Assembly: GCF_000315625.1 (NCBI RefSeq) | Contig: NW_005434638.1 | Coordinates: forward strand, 251,300-315,299 | DNA from: Guillardia theta CCMP2712 | Taxonomy: Eukaryota > Cryptophyceae > Pyrenomonadales > Geminigeraceae | Reading direction: 5' to 3' | Length of the DNA stretch: 64,000 nt | In this document: positions 10,380 through 20,764 of the stretch, piece by piece | How positions within the stretch are numbered: the stretch's first letter is position 1 | How the letters are laid out: every line of letters begins with the position of its first letter | The notes under the pieces: generated by a model | The model's database searches: none | What the model saw: only the letters and a program-made list of their open reading frames with translations | Told to the model about the DNA's origin: nothing | Position numbers and translations under genes: made by a program

Positions 10380-12962
10380 GAGGAAGCTGCCTACATGAAG
10401 CAGACCTGCTCTTGCGCATAGTTCTGCTCGTGCTTTCTTGCTGCTCTCGTTCTCCTCTTGCCGCTGCTTTCCTTCTCCTCCCCTCGCCCCTCTGCATCTG
10501 CTTACGATCCATCAGAGTCGAGATCTGGATCAAAAGAATCGACAACTCCGGGAGAAGCTCCGGGCAGTGACGGGGTCAGACAAACTTTCCTTCGATCCTA
10601 TCAAGGCTAGCGATGCTGGAGCAGGAGGTGGAGGGTGATGGCTGATGCAGGTCAAGGCGCAGCTGGAGGAGAAGGATGCGTTGATCAAGAAGCTGGAACA
10701 TGACAACCTTGTGTTGAAGAGGGTGAGAGGACTTCGTTTCCTACTACCTTTCTGCTCCCTGCTCCCTATTCCCCCCTCCCTTCTCCCTCCTCCGCGATCC
10801 TTGCTTCCAATTCCATGCACATTCCTCCCTCGTTCTCAAATTCCCATTCCGAACTCTTCTTTTCTTCCCCCTTCAACTTGCCAGCTCTCTTACGTGGATG
10901 GTCAGGTTGCTGAAAGCTCTGAAAAGAAGCTCAAGGCAAAATCGAAGGAGCAGGCGGTGGGAAACCAGGACCTGCGGGAGCACTGCAAGTTCTTGGAGGA
11001 GGAGATCGAGAACAAGAACCGTGAGCTGCGCGAGAGTCAGGTGAGGCAGGTTGAGGAGTAGTGTTAGAGACACGCCGATCGTTGATGGTTGTTACCCTCG
11101 GCGGATATTCTTTTGACTTTTCCTCTCCAGGTCATCATCAAGAAGCAGCAGTCACAGCTGAAGAGGATGCGGTTGGACTTCAACAGCCTGCAGAAGTTGA
11201 ATCAGGTCAACTGGTGTGAGCTGGGATGAAACTCTCCTTGACTTGTTTCCTCCCCTCAGGATCGAATCAAGCTCGATGCAATATTAGATGAGGTTGCCCC
11301 CACCACCTTTTACCTTACCCCTCCCTCCTCCCTATACCCGTCTCTCTCGTGCCCTCTCATTGCTCCGTCCTCTCCTCCTCGTCCTCCTCGTCCTCGTCCT
11401 CCTCCTCCTCGTCCTCCTCCTCGTCCTCGTCCTCGTCCTCCTCCTCCTCCTCCTCCTCCTCCTCCTCGCCTGAGCCAAGCGCTTTGTCCAGCCGATTGAA
11501 GATAATGAGAGCGGCAACACATTCCTCACTGGAATAGATCGATACGGCAGAAACTTACAATCGCACCCCCCGGACTCTGCGAACATGCAGATGGATGCAG
11601 AGTTCTGTAAGAACCTTGTTGCTGTCAGTGCTCTTCCTCTCCTACTTGCTGTCTCCTCGCTTTCTGTCTCCCTGCAGCCCCCGCGTCTCCTTCCTTGGCA
11701 GGCTCCTGCTCCTGTCTCCTCCTCTTTGCCCGTATCTTCCTCAGCCAACTCACCGCCTTCGCAGATCGACATTCTTCTGCCGGCTCCAAGAGCACGAGCG
11801 AGGCTGATTCGGACGCGAGATCTGACAGATCGAGGTGACTTCAACACTGAGGAAGAGAGGAGGAGGAGGAGATGAGATCATGGCCCCTCACAGGCAGCAG
11901 AGCCGCAAGAAGGTGATGGCCAAGAAGGGCAGGCCGGGAGAGAAGAAGAGGAGGAGCAAGGTTGTCAACGAGAACAACGAGATGGTCCGGCTGGACGATG
12001 GGTGGAAGGAGGAGAGAGGAGGGAACAAGGCGCAGAGAAAGCCGATCACGCCGGCAGACATGGCAGGCAAGCTGGACTGGTCAAAGTTTCTCAACGGCTG
12101 CTTGACTCGCTCGCAGGACTTTACAGCAAGAACAAGAAGATCCCAACTCTCAAGATCGACGATGACGTCTCAGACCGGTCTGCTCGGCCTCCTGGCTGTC
12201 ATGCTGCTGTTTCATCCTCACCTGCAGCAGGAAGTCGATGACCTACGAGTCCTTACTGAGCCCGGATGCCAGGAAGGCGTTGGATGATGCCAGAAGTTGG
12301 CGGTCAAAACAGCACAGGTGACAATTGTTGATTTCTCCTCGGATAAAGTTAGATGCCTCCCGTACTCTGATCTGATGCTTTTCTTCTGTTTCGTCGTGTC
12401 CTCCCTCTTCTCTTGTTCACTGCTCTGATCCGAACTCACATGTTCCTCTGCAGTCTCGATGGGAACGAAGACAATCACGGTTGGCATCCCCGTCTGCTCC
12501 CCTTGGATGTGATCCTCGTTGCAGATGTGGGGTCAGAAGATGGTTCGGAGCCAGAGGACGATGATGAGCCGAAGGAATCCGCGAGGGTGAGAGGAGGAGA
12601 AGGAGGAGGAGGCTGATAGTTGATCGCTGACATGTGTAGCAGACCGAACAAGCTTACGAGGACGAAGACTTCGAGGAGATGAGTGTAGCTGACTCGCAAA
12701 GGAGTGCTCGTGTACATAACAATCAAGATGAGGTGAGTCGAGATGGAGGGATGACCAGTGACAAGTCCAGAGAGAATGTGCTGTTGTTGGTGGAGGTGTA
12801 AAGTGATGCGAGGAGCAAGTGAACTCTGTTGATTGGTCTAGATTCTGCCTTGTTGTCTAGTCTTGTTCTGTCATGTTTGCACTGTTCTCACCTGTATTTT
12901 GACAGGAGTCGGTAGAAGAGGATATGGACATGTTGTTGGCAGGGCTAACAGAAGGAAACTAA
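8454..12962 (+). CDS. Large multi-exon coiled-coil protein, probably cytoskeletal
   Basis: Exons read in frame: 8454-9563, 9616-9788, 9872-9947, 10108-10326, 10516-10605, 10651-10722, 10885-11040, 11131-11205, 11260-11292, 11492-11623, 11765-11834, then an unresolved part to 12177, and 12228-12317, 12454-12586, 12641-12732, 12906-12962 (stop TAA). The first 350 residues are acidic, Ser/Pro-rich and disordered (start MESDIVEEDVDDIFFPP), with a KFKFGGKG patch. From exon 2 on it is almost continuous coiled coil (EEYRRQCER, EAEHAERMRRLNEELR). A basic segment (SRKKVMAKKGRPGEKKRR) precedes an acidic tail. Exon 5 to 6 needs a GC-AG intron (10606-10650). Between 11835 and 12177 two frames each look coding, so an intron or base error is unresolved. 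The architecture resembles centriolar or ciliary scaffold proteins; I do not recognise the family. Confidence 0.75.
10343..10378. repeat. (CTG)n trinucleotide microsatellite in an intron
   Basis: About twelve consecutive CTG units lie just inside the intron after the exon ending at 10326 of the coiled-coil gene. Confidence 0.9.
11372..11467. repeat. CTC/CGT low-complexity tract in an intron
   Basis: A run of CTCCTC and CGTCCT units inside the intron 11293-11491. It creates spurious poly-Ser, poly-Leu and poly-Arg frames that are not genes. Confidence 0.85.
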
Positions 12963-13007
12963 TCATTATGTACATTATTCTTTGATACTTGAAATCAATA
13001 AATTCAA

Positions 13008-13123
13008 CTCCTCTCCTCTCCTCTCCTCTCCTCTCCTCTCCTCTCCTCTCCTCTCCTCTCCTCTCCTCTCCTCTCCTCTCCTCTCCTCTCCTCTCCTCTC
13101 CTCTCCTCTCCTCTCCTCTCCTC
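13008..13123. repeat. (CTCCT)n pentanucleotide microsatellite
   Basis: About 23 nearly perfect CTCCT units separate the 3' ends of the coiled-coil gene and the SET-domain gene. The stop codon of the SET gene (minus strand, 13122-13124) lies at the very edge of the array. Confidence 0.95.
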
Positions 13124-15212
13124 ATGTCTCCTCTCCTTCCCTCTCCATTCTCTCTGCTCCCCGTCCTTCCTTCTCATCTCGTTTCTCATCCTGATTCAAC
13201 GCACCGTCGATCAGTTTCTGCAATCGCTGGATGCACGCAGCAACAATCTCAATGAGGCCCTGCACATAGTTGGAGGCGAATATCGCCCTGTTCGAGGGAA
13301 GAGAAAAGAAGAATCAGAAAACAGGAGGAGGAGGAGGGGAGGGGGAGGGACAGGAATTCAGGGTAAGGAGCAGGAGAAAGATGAGGAGGAGGCGGGAGCG
13401 GAGGATGAGCAGAGGAAGAGGTTGACGAACAACCTGCTCCCTGGGAGCTTGGAAAGATCCAACTTGTCCAACTTCTCAAGTTTCACTTCCTTGGAGGAAC
13501 TCAGTTGCTCGTCAAGTCACAGTCTGAGGTATCAAACCTGCATCTCCTTCAGCTCTTCGAGCATCTCCGGGTAAATCCTGATGGGCTGACCCTTCTCGAT
13601 CTCTGCAAGGTCTTCCTGCACATGCGGGGAGGAGCAGCGGGCAGCGATGGAAGAAGGATTCGAGAGGGGAGGGGAGAGGAGGGGAGGAGAGGAGAGGGAA
13701 GAGGAGGGGAGGGGAGAGGAGGAGGAGGACGAAGAGCAGAATGAATGAGACGTCAGGGAGACCGGATCACAAGTAAAGGGGGGAAGAAAAGAAGCAACCT
13801 CGTCTGACAGCAAGATGGCGATATTTGAGATGTTATCCTGAAACATGTGAGTCTTTCTCGGCACAAGGAAAGCTGAACAACCATCGAGATCCCGGTCGGG
13901 ATATCCATCGAAATGTAGAAAGTTTCTGAGAGCAAGCAACATCGTCACTATCTGCCTCTTGAACTAGGAGATCTGACTTGTCAAGATGCGATTCTCCTCC
14001 GGAATGACGGTGAGGATGTGATCTTTCAGCAGGCTCATCTTCACTCTTCCATCAGAACGCTTTCGAACGCACTGACAGACGACAACCTTTCTCTTGAACA
14101 TGTCAGGATCCGATTCCACACAAGAGAACCTCGAAGCTGCAGAGTGCTCTGATCAGAACAACCCAGCCATCGACGTCAAATGTTTCAACTCACCCAGCTT
14201 GTCTGCGGGGTTGTCTTCGAGTGCAAACCCGTATGCAAACATGAGCTCCTCATTCGACTTAGAGCTCCCGTAGTTGAAGAACAGCTGCTCCCCCTTCGCC
14301 ATCTTCTTCTGTCCACGTCGTCACCTCCCCCCCTCCCTCCCCCCTCTCCCTCCCTCCCTCCCTCCCTCCCCCCCTCCCTCCCTCGCTCCTCCCCTCCCTC
14401 CCCTCCCTCCCTCCTCGCCTTCAGCTCACACTCGCTCTCAGAATGACGTGGGACTCGTCGCCTGATAGCTTGCAGGACGCAAGCGCGTCATGATTGATCA
14501 GATCCATCACGGGGAGGAAGCAAGGCAGAAGGTCCTCCTCCTCCCTCCCCAGCACGGCCCCAGCAGGCTTGACGAGGCCCTGGAGGAAGCATCGCTCGAG
14601 CACAACACTACGGCACCACATCATATCATCCCACGTCATCTCCTCTCCCAGCGAGAGCTCCTGGCACACCAACTTCATGTCTGACAGCTCTGACCGGGCT
14701 GACAGGGCGAGGTTGGTTCCTTCCAGCGCAGCTCGCTCCTCCTCTGGCCAGTTGAGGAAGTTCAGGCCCTTAGGAACCGTGAGCAGGTACTCATAGAGAG
14801 GATGCTGAGCGAGCCTCCTGGCCTTGAACAGCTCCCAGAGCAGGGGTAGGTGGAGCCTCTTGCTGACTTCCCCCATCCTCGCAGCATGCTCCTGAGGAAC
14901 GGAGCGAAATCTCCGTTGCAGCTCCTCCTGCTGATGGCTTGGGAACGGCATGGTCTTGCACTTCTCCATCCTAGCCAGCTCCGCTCCCTCCTCCACATCT
15001 TCATCGCAGAACAGTCCCACCTCACACCCTCCTTCACAGTCGTACCCCTCCACATGTAACCGATCAAGGCAGGATACCTTCACTCTCACTCCTTCCACCA
15101 TCTTGCGCATGCAGGAGTTCAGGAGCTCCACTCTCGTGCCCGCATGGCAGGGAACTTCCGCCATCGTCGCCAGCATGAGCAGCAGCAGTAGCGCCCCCGC
15201 GCTGACTGACAT
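13122..15212 (-). CDS. SET-domain protein methyltransferase, RuBisCO-LSMT/SETD3 type, with signal peptide
   Basis: Seven exons on the minus strand splice cleanly: 15212-14430, 14308-14194, 14136-14009, 13963-13799, 13615-13538, 13489-13434, 13287-13122, giving 496 residues. Residues 1-25 are a hydrophobic leader (GALLLLLMLATMAEVPCHA). The split SET domain shows PVMDLINHDA (AdoMet-binding NH) and GEQLFFNYGSSKSNEELMFAYGF (catalytic Tyr), the class hallmark. The rest matches the helical substrate-binding domain and ends with SNYVQGLIEIVAACIQRL. Known members methylate lysine or histidine (RuBisCO, aldolase, actin). A leader sequence suggests delivery to the ER or a complex plastid. The exon 3-4 intron is only 45 bases and ends in TAG; without splicing it would create an in-frame stop. 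Very confident of the family, not of the substrate. Confidence 0.9.
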
Positions 15213-15738
15213 TGCGACCGGTGAAATCGGGAATCGGGAAAAATAGGAACTCGTTCAGGGAGGGTAAAATGGGGATTGGGAGGAGGCCGCTGGGAGGGAA
15301 GTGTTGAGGGAGAAGAGAGGAGGAGGAGGAGGAGCAGGCGAGGAGGAGGAGAAGGCGAGGAGGAAGAGGAGGAGGAGGAGGAGGAGGAGGAGGCGAGGAG
15401 GAGGAGGAGGAGGAGGAGGAAGACGAGGAAGGGGAANNNNNNNNNNNNNNNNNNNNNNNNNNNNNNNNNNNNNNNNNNNNNNNNNNNNNNNNNNNNNNNN
15501 NNNNNNNNNNNNNNNNNNNNNNNNNNNNNNNNNNNNTCTTTGCTGTGAATCCATGGGTCTGGTACCGAGGAGGAGGCGGTAAGGAGGAAGACGAGGAAGG
15601 GGGAGGGGGGGGGGAGGAGGACGAGGAGGAAGACGAGGAGGAGGAGGAGAAGGAGGAGAACGACGACGAGGAGGAGGCGGTAAGGAGGAAGACGAGGAAG
15701 ACGAGGAGGAGGGGGAGGAGGGGGAGGACGAGAAGGAG

Positions 15739-15774
<36 letters not shown>

Positions 15775-15832
15775 GATGAGGAGGACGAGGAGCAATGAGA
15801 AAGCCCCGTCTAACGAGAAGTTCCAGCCCGGC
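15213..15832. other. Low-complexity intergenic region containing the assembly gap
   Basis: 15300-15436 and 15560-15793 are GGA/GAC-type purine repeats. The 100 Ns lie between them, so the true length here is unknown. Frames reading poly-Glu, poly-Arg or poly-Ser across it are artefacts. It holds the shared upstream region of the divergent SET and ankyrin genes. Confidence 0.8.
15437..15536. other. Assembly gap (100 N)
   Basis: Exactly 100 N characters flanked by purine-rich simple repeats; a scaffold gap of conventional size, not a measured length. Confidence 1.
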
Positions 15833-17883
15833 ATGTCGATCCTCAAGCTCAGCCAGTCAGGCGCGGCGAGCGTGCTGATGGAAGCCATCAGGAACGGAGG
15901 GAACGTGGACGAGAAGGACAGCTATGTGCGCCTCTGCTCTGACCTGCCTCCTCTCGATGATCCTCTCGCCAGGGCTCGTCAGCCTTGCATCGAGCAGCGC
16001 GCGGAGGGAACGAAGAGGCGGTCCGTGTGCTCCTGGAAGCCAAGGCCGCAGTTGATGCCAGGGACAGGAAGATGGTGAAAGTTGGACTTGTGCCAGCTAG
16101 CAGTGAAGCTGAGCGACTCTTGCGTTGTTCAGATGACTCCTCTGCATGAAGCATGCTCGGGCGGCCATCGGCGATGCGTCGAGCTCCTGCTGCAGTATCG
16201 AGCTGATCCCAACACCAAGAAGACAAACTCGAGCGTTACCAACGGAGGTTTCACCCCACTGTAAGAGATGTTACTAGATTGAGAGAGGTTACATGCACTA
16301 GATTGAGAGAGGTAACATGTAGTAGATTGAGAGAGTTTACATGCAGTAGATCGAGAGAGTTTACATGCAGTAGATCGAGAGAGTTTACATGTAGTAGATT
16401 GAGAGAGGTTACATGTACTTGATTGAGAGAGGTTACATGTACTTGATTGAGAGAGGTTACATGTACTTGATTGAGAGAGGTTACATGTACTTGATTGAGG
16501 GATGATGCACGTTCTTGGTTCAGAAACGTCACAAGTTCTAGATGTAGATGTCCAACCAGTTCGTCTTTGTCATGACTTGTCGCTTCCCAGGCATTTCGCA
16601 GCCTGCCATGGACATCTCGACTGCATCGAGATCCTCGTCGCTGCCAAGGGGGATGTGTGTCTCATCCTCCGTCCCTGTGCAGCGTCCAGCTGAGGGTCCA
16701 GCAGGTGTTGGGAGGAAACAGAGCAGGAGAATGTCCACTACATGTTGCTGTACGATCAGATCACCTGCCTATCGTCCGCCATCTCCTGGTGCGTCTGTCC
16801 TGACCCATCCTCCTCTCTCTTCCCCTTGCTCAGTGTCACTGTCAGTGTCAGTCTCCTTCGCCAACTTTGTCCATCCCTGCTCTTTCTTTCTCTTTCTCTG
16901 TCACTTTTCTGCTCTGGATGATTCCATGATTCGTTCTTCCTCAGGAAGCAGGGGTACCTCCGTTTGCCAAGTCTCACAACGGCAGAACTCCCCTGCATGT
17001 CGCCTGTCTCCATGGCAGGTGCGCCTGCCGACGGCAGCAGCAGCAGGTGTTTGCTCAGATCTCTAACAGGACAGAATGTGCCCGGGCTCTGCTGGACAAG
17101 GCAGCCAGCCTGGAAGGTGGAGCAAAGCGCTTGATGCTCCAAGGAGACTGCGGGGACTCGATCCCGCTGCATGAAGCTGCGGCGGTAAGGTCGTGAATCC
17201 TGAACCTTCCGATGACCCTCAGCACAGGGAGGGCACGCGAAGCTCGTCGAGTTGCTAGTCGATCGGTAGAGTTTGAGTCAGAGGTCCCCTCCGAGCAGGG
17301 CCTGACCATCAGCAAGGGATTCCCCCGTTGACAGCCAAGACAAGCACGGGAGGACCTCGCTGCTGTGTGCGAGTGAGGAGCGGCACCTTGAGACCGTCCG
17401 GTGAGGAGCAGAGGAATCCTTAGCTTCCTTGTCACTGCCCCGCCAGTTTCCTCATCCAGAAAGGCGCCCTCCTGCAGCGAGAACATCCTCAGGTCCAGCA
17501 AGAGTTGCCGCCTGTCCTGGGCAGCTGAGTCTTTGCAGGTGATTGCAGCGCTGGAGGGGAAGCCCGCTTCATCGATCCAGCCAAGTTTCCTCCAGCAGGT
17601 CCTCCCTCCCCACCTCCTCCTCCTCCGTAAGCACAGCCAGCAGGCTGTCGCGAAAGTCTCACCAGTGGCCAACGCGATCTTTCAGTCTCTTGAGGTTCGA
17701 CAGGGTGGGGGTTTGTGTGTTGTCCAGTGAAAGACGCTGTAGGAAAACTCCAACAAAGAAGTCAAGGAGCAGGACGATGTTCCAACGGGAAAGCAGAGGA
17801 GGAAGGCGTCGAGACAACTGAGGAAGCAGAGAGCGCAGGAAGAAAACTTAGCCAGCACAGAAAACAACCCGATTCTTAAGTGA
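15833..17883 (+). CDS. Ankyrin-repeat protein
   Basis: Twelve exons join in frame: 15833-15925, 15973-16074, 16133-16260, 16591-16656, 16722-16788, 16945-17018, 17070-17184, 17228-17265, 17335-17400, 17447-17492, 17539-17694, 17743-17883 (TGA), giving 363 residues. About seven ankyrin repeats follow one another, seen as SSALHRAARGGNEEAVRVLL, MTPLHEACSGGHRRCVELLL, HFAACHGHLDCIEILVAA, CPLHVAVRSDHLPIVRHLL, RTPLHVACLHG, SIPLHEAAAGGHAKLVELL and RTSLLCASEERHLETVRFLI. A basic-acidic tail follows (GKQRRKASRQLRKQRAQEE). The repeats make a protein-binding solenoid; the partner is unknown. The ATG at 15833 is the first sensible start, but the frame stays open upstream into low-complexity sequence beside the gap, so a 5' exon may be missing. 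Confidence 0.85.
16277..16501. repeat. 24-bp minisatellite in an ankyrin-gene intron
   Basis: Nine units of GATTGAGAGAGGTTACATGTACTT plus a partial tenth, with two sub-types (later units all identical, earlier ones with GATCGAGAGAGTTTACATGCAGTA). The repeat stretches this intron to 330 bases against about 50 for its neighbours. As 24 is a multiple of three, the minus strand reads as a spurious 8-residue repeat (TSLNQVHV). Confidence 0.95.
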
Positions 17884-18730
17884 GAATGGAAAACTTAACG
17901 TGCATGAAGAAGTTCAGTCCTGATTGCCCTGGGGCAGTCCGATCTACGTCAACCGTACAAGAAGCGCTCGATCAGAAATGTCTCGCGTGAGTGTTTCGGT
18001 TCTCCAAGTTAACTAAAGTTCACAGTAGTATAATCTCTGTGGATTGAGGGGGTAGTGTTATCTAATTGCAGGGGGTGGGTAGCTGCTGTCCGTTATCAAC
18101 GCCTGACGATGGCCAGTGCCAGGGAGGGAGGAGGAGGAAGAGAAGGAAGAGGAGAAGGAGGAGCAGGAAGATTAAGAAGAGAAGGAGCGGGATATGCATG
18201 GAGACAAAAGAAGGACAGGATAAGGACAAGCGCAATGGCGGAGTGTGGGAGATTAGGAGGAGGATGGTGGCAGAGTAGTAGGGGAGATTGTGAAATCTGT
18301 ATAGAAGAATCAGAAGGCAGCGGAGAGAACGATCGTTATGACCATGACAATGACGTTGTTTGTCTTTGTGCACGTTTTAATGATTGTAAGATTTGAGGAG
18401 AAGACAAGAATATATATGTACAAGGGAATTATGTAGTTATCTTTGATATACCTCGAGAATAATTGAAGAAAATCTGAGGAGACCGAACAGAGGAGCTTCG
18501 ACATCGAGGCATTCTACAATTTTCAGCTGTTTTCTTAGACATCTCTCGCTTGTACAAACCCTTGCACTCGTGTCTGATAATTTGTTTTTTTCTGCAGATA
18601 CATCGGACGAGATTTGCCATTTCATTCATTCTTTTTGTTGAGTTCTTCGGGCAAGGGGAGTACCTTCCTTGTCCTCTGATGCCCTTCTGAGCAGGAGCAG
18701 GCAGATCGCCCGCACCTGAACATAAGTACG
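17884..18730. other. Intergenic, purine-rich, nothing recognised
   Basis: Between the ankyrin gene and RSPH3. 18123-18195 is a GGA/GAA-rich tract that produces basic spurious frames. The last 130 bases are pyrimidine-rich and precede the RSPH3 start. Confidence 0.5.
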
Positions 18731-20179
18731 ATGATGTCCAGTCCCACCAACGGGACCTACTCCTTCGCCTCCGAACCCCGGCCTGTGTCCAACAGGAAGC
18801 TCGCTCCCGACGTGGCAGGCGATGCAGAGGACAGAGTCGCGATCAACATCATGTGGGACAAGAGGGTCGTGCGTGGGAACACCTTGTCCTCTCCTCCAGT
18901 GCCTGCACGTCCCGTGGAGAAACAGCGGTCGTCGAGCCCGCACGCGTCCCCTCCCAACCTGCTGGGAACTACCCGGGGGTCGAGGAGGAGGAGGTCGAGA
19001 GGGATGAGCCAGACGCAGATCAGTGTGCCTGTGGTGGAGTGTCTGCTGGAAGAGATCACGGACAGACCTGTGGAGATTGTGTTCGAGGCAGGAGGGAAGA
19101 AGCTGGAGGACAGGCCGCCGTCTCCTCTCTTCATCCCCCAGCAGATCGGCGTCGACAAAGAGACGCAGGTGGAGCCTGGGGATCTGTTTGACTTCGATGC
19201 GGAGGTGCAGCCTCTGCTGGAGATGATCGTGGGGAAGACGCTGGAGCAGAGCCTGGCGGAAGTGATGGAGGAGGACGAGCTGCGTGCCAAGGCGGAGCGG
19301 CGAGATGACTGGGAGATCGTTCAGATGTCAGAGAGGTTCGAGTGTGAGCGAGTCGAGCACGAGCATACCAGGAGGGAGCAAGAGAAGGCTCGGAGAGCCG
19401 TGCAGAACAATCAGAGGGAGCAGGAGGAGGCAGCGCGAGACGTCAAGGTCGTCACTCAGAGCTTCTCGCACAACTGGGTTGGAGATGTGTTCTCAACGGT
19501 GTTTGAAGAGCTTAAGGATAGCGGTGAGTGGTCGGTGTGGAGGAGGAGAAGGATGGGAGGAAAGAGGCAGAGGAGGACGAATAGACGAGCTCGTGACTGT
19601 TTCGCAGGATTCTTTTATGACCCCCTCGTGCGTGAAATTGAGGAGGAATTCCTGCCCTGGCTTGCTGAAGGGGTGAGGAGGGGGAGGGGGAGGGGGAGGG
19701 GGAGGGGGAGGGGAGGGGGAGAAAGGAGGATGAAAGAGGAGGAGGAGGAGGGATGGGTCTGGGGGAAGTGGATTCAAGAGTATTGGGTATCTAGAACTGA
19801 TGAGGATCACAGGTTTCAGCGAGCATACAGCACTATCATGATGCAGAGAAGCTCGTGGAGGAAGAGATCAAGAAAACAGTGAAGCTGCACGAGCAGAGGT
19901 GAGGAGGAGGGGAGGATGGAAGAGGAGGAGGTAGTGGGAGCGGTGGGGTATGGAGGGGGATGGGGGGTTGAGAGGGAGGAGGACATGACACGGGGTTGCA
20001 GACAATCGGATGCCCGGCAAGCGTATGAGAGGCAGGTTGAGGAGGAGAAGAGAGCAAGAGAGGAGGAGGCAGCGGAGGCAGCAGCTGAAGCGGAGGCAGC
20101 AGCCAAGGAATTGGAAGAGAGTGAAGGGAAAGAGCAGGGAGCGCCGCAGGAAGAGAACAGCGAGGCACCTGAAACATAA
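18731..20179 (+). CDS. RSPH3: Radial spoke head protein 3 (flagellar axoneme)
   Basis: Four exons (18731-19523, 19608-19672, 19813-19898, 20002-20179; TAA) encode 373 residues. The family signature is unmistakable: WDKRVVRGNT near residue 40, then ECLLEEITDRP, DRPPSPLFIPQQIGVDKETQ, GDLFDFDAEVQPLLEMIVGK and TLEQSLAEVMEEDELRA. RSP3 dimerises and anchors each radial spoke to the axonemal doublet microtubule; its central amphipathic helix also binds the PKA regulatory subunit in known members. The C-terminal third is charged coiled coil ending in Ala/Glu-rich sequence. Introns contain GGGGGA repeats (19680-19725). A second ATG follows immediately (18734). This gene implies motile 9+2 flagella. 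Confidence 0.95.
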
Positions 20180-20764
20180 GAATGGTACACGACATGATGC
20201 TGTAAATGTATCCTCAACTCCCTTTTCTTTCCTGCTCTTTCCCAGCTCGTCTCCTCCTCTACTTTTTCCAGCTCTCAAAGAAACCTCCACGTCACGAGCA
20301 CAAACTTGCGCGATCTCCGACTACATGTTTTATTGTAATATGCTTGTGATATGTCATTCTCCATATGGTTTGCTTCCATCCAACATGTTTCCGCTCCCCT
20401 TTCCCACCCACACCCATCCCTGCCAAGGTGCATATCATGAGAATGGCAATTACGATGACGATGCCGGAGGGTGGGACGAGGAGGAGAGGAGAGGAGAGAA
20501 GAGGAGCTGAGAGTGAAGGAAGCAAACGATGTTGACGAGGTTCAGGGAGGATCACGAGGATATGAGCAGTAGAGGAGACGCAGAAGATATCCCAACAAGA
20601 ACTTTGAAGGTACCTCTTTCTTCCCCTTGTATCGATAGTTCTGAGGACAGAAAAACCTTGCAAACGGATTCTGCTCCCACAGTCACACCTCCACTCTCAC
20701 CACCACACTCAGATCCTCCTCACCTGCGCTCTCAGCTTCACTGCTAACTTCTTGACCTCATCGC
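20180..20764. other. Intergenic between RSPH3 and an unknown secreted-protein gene
   Basis: Convergent 3' region. One plus-strand stretch (20428-20490, AYHENGNYDDDAGGWDEEE) after a CTGCCAAG acceptor looks faintly coding and might be an alternative last exon, but I could not connect it. The rest is pyrimidine-rich with no recognisable gene. Confidence 0.4.

Noticed and set aside
11310-11847. 171-codon minus-strand Arg-rich frame
   Set aside because: It is the complement of an intron repeat plus exons of the plus-strand coiled-coil gene.
12871-13255. Frames of poly-(Glu/Arg) and poly-(Ser/Leu) across 13.0-13.1 kb
   Set aside because: They only translate the CTCCT microsatellite; every frame of a pentanucleotide array is open.
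13964-14008. In-frame TAG in the SET-domain gene, possible pseudogene
   Set aside because: A 45-base intron with GTCATT donor and CCTAG acceptor restores the frame and matches the intron size of the genome.
15255-16078. Long Glu-, Ser- or Arg-rich frames spanning the N gap
   Set aside because: Low-complexity purine repeats and unknown bases; not evidence of a gene.
16251-16532. Minus-strand protein of 8-residue repeats (TSLNQVHV)
   Set aside because: Translation of the 24-bp intron minisatellite; no start context, no other support, and it lies inside a spliced intron.
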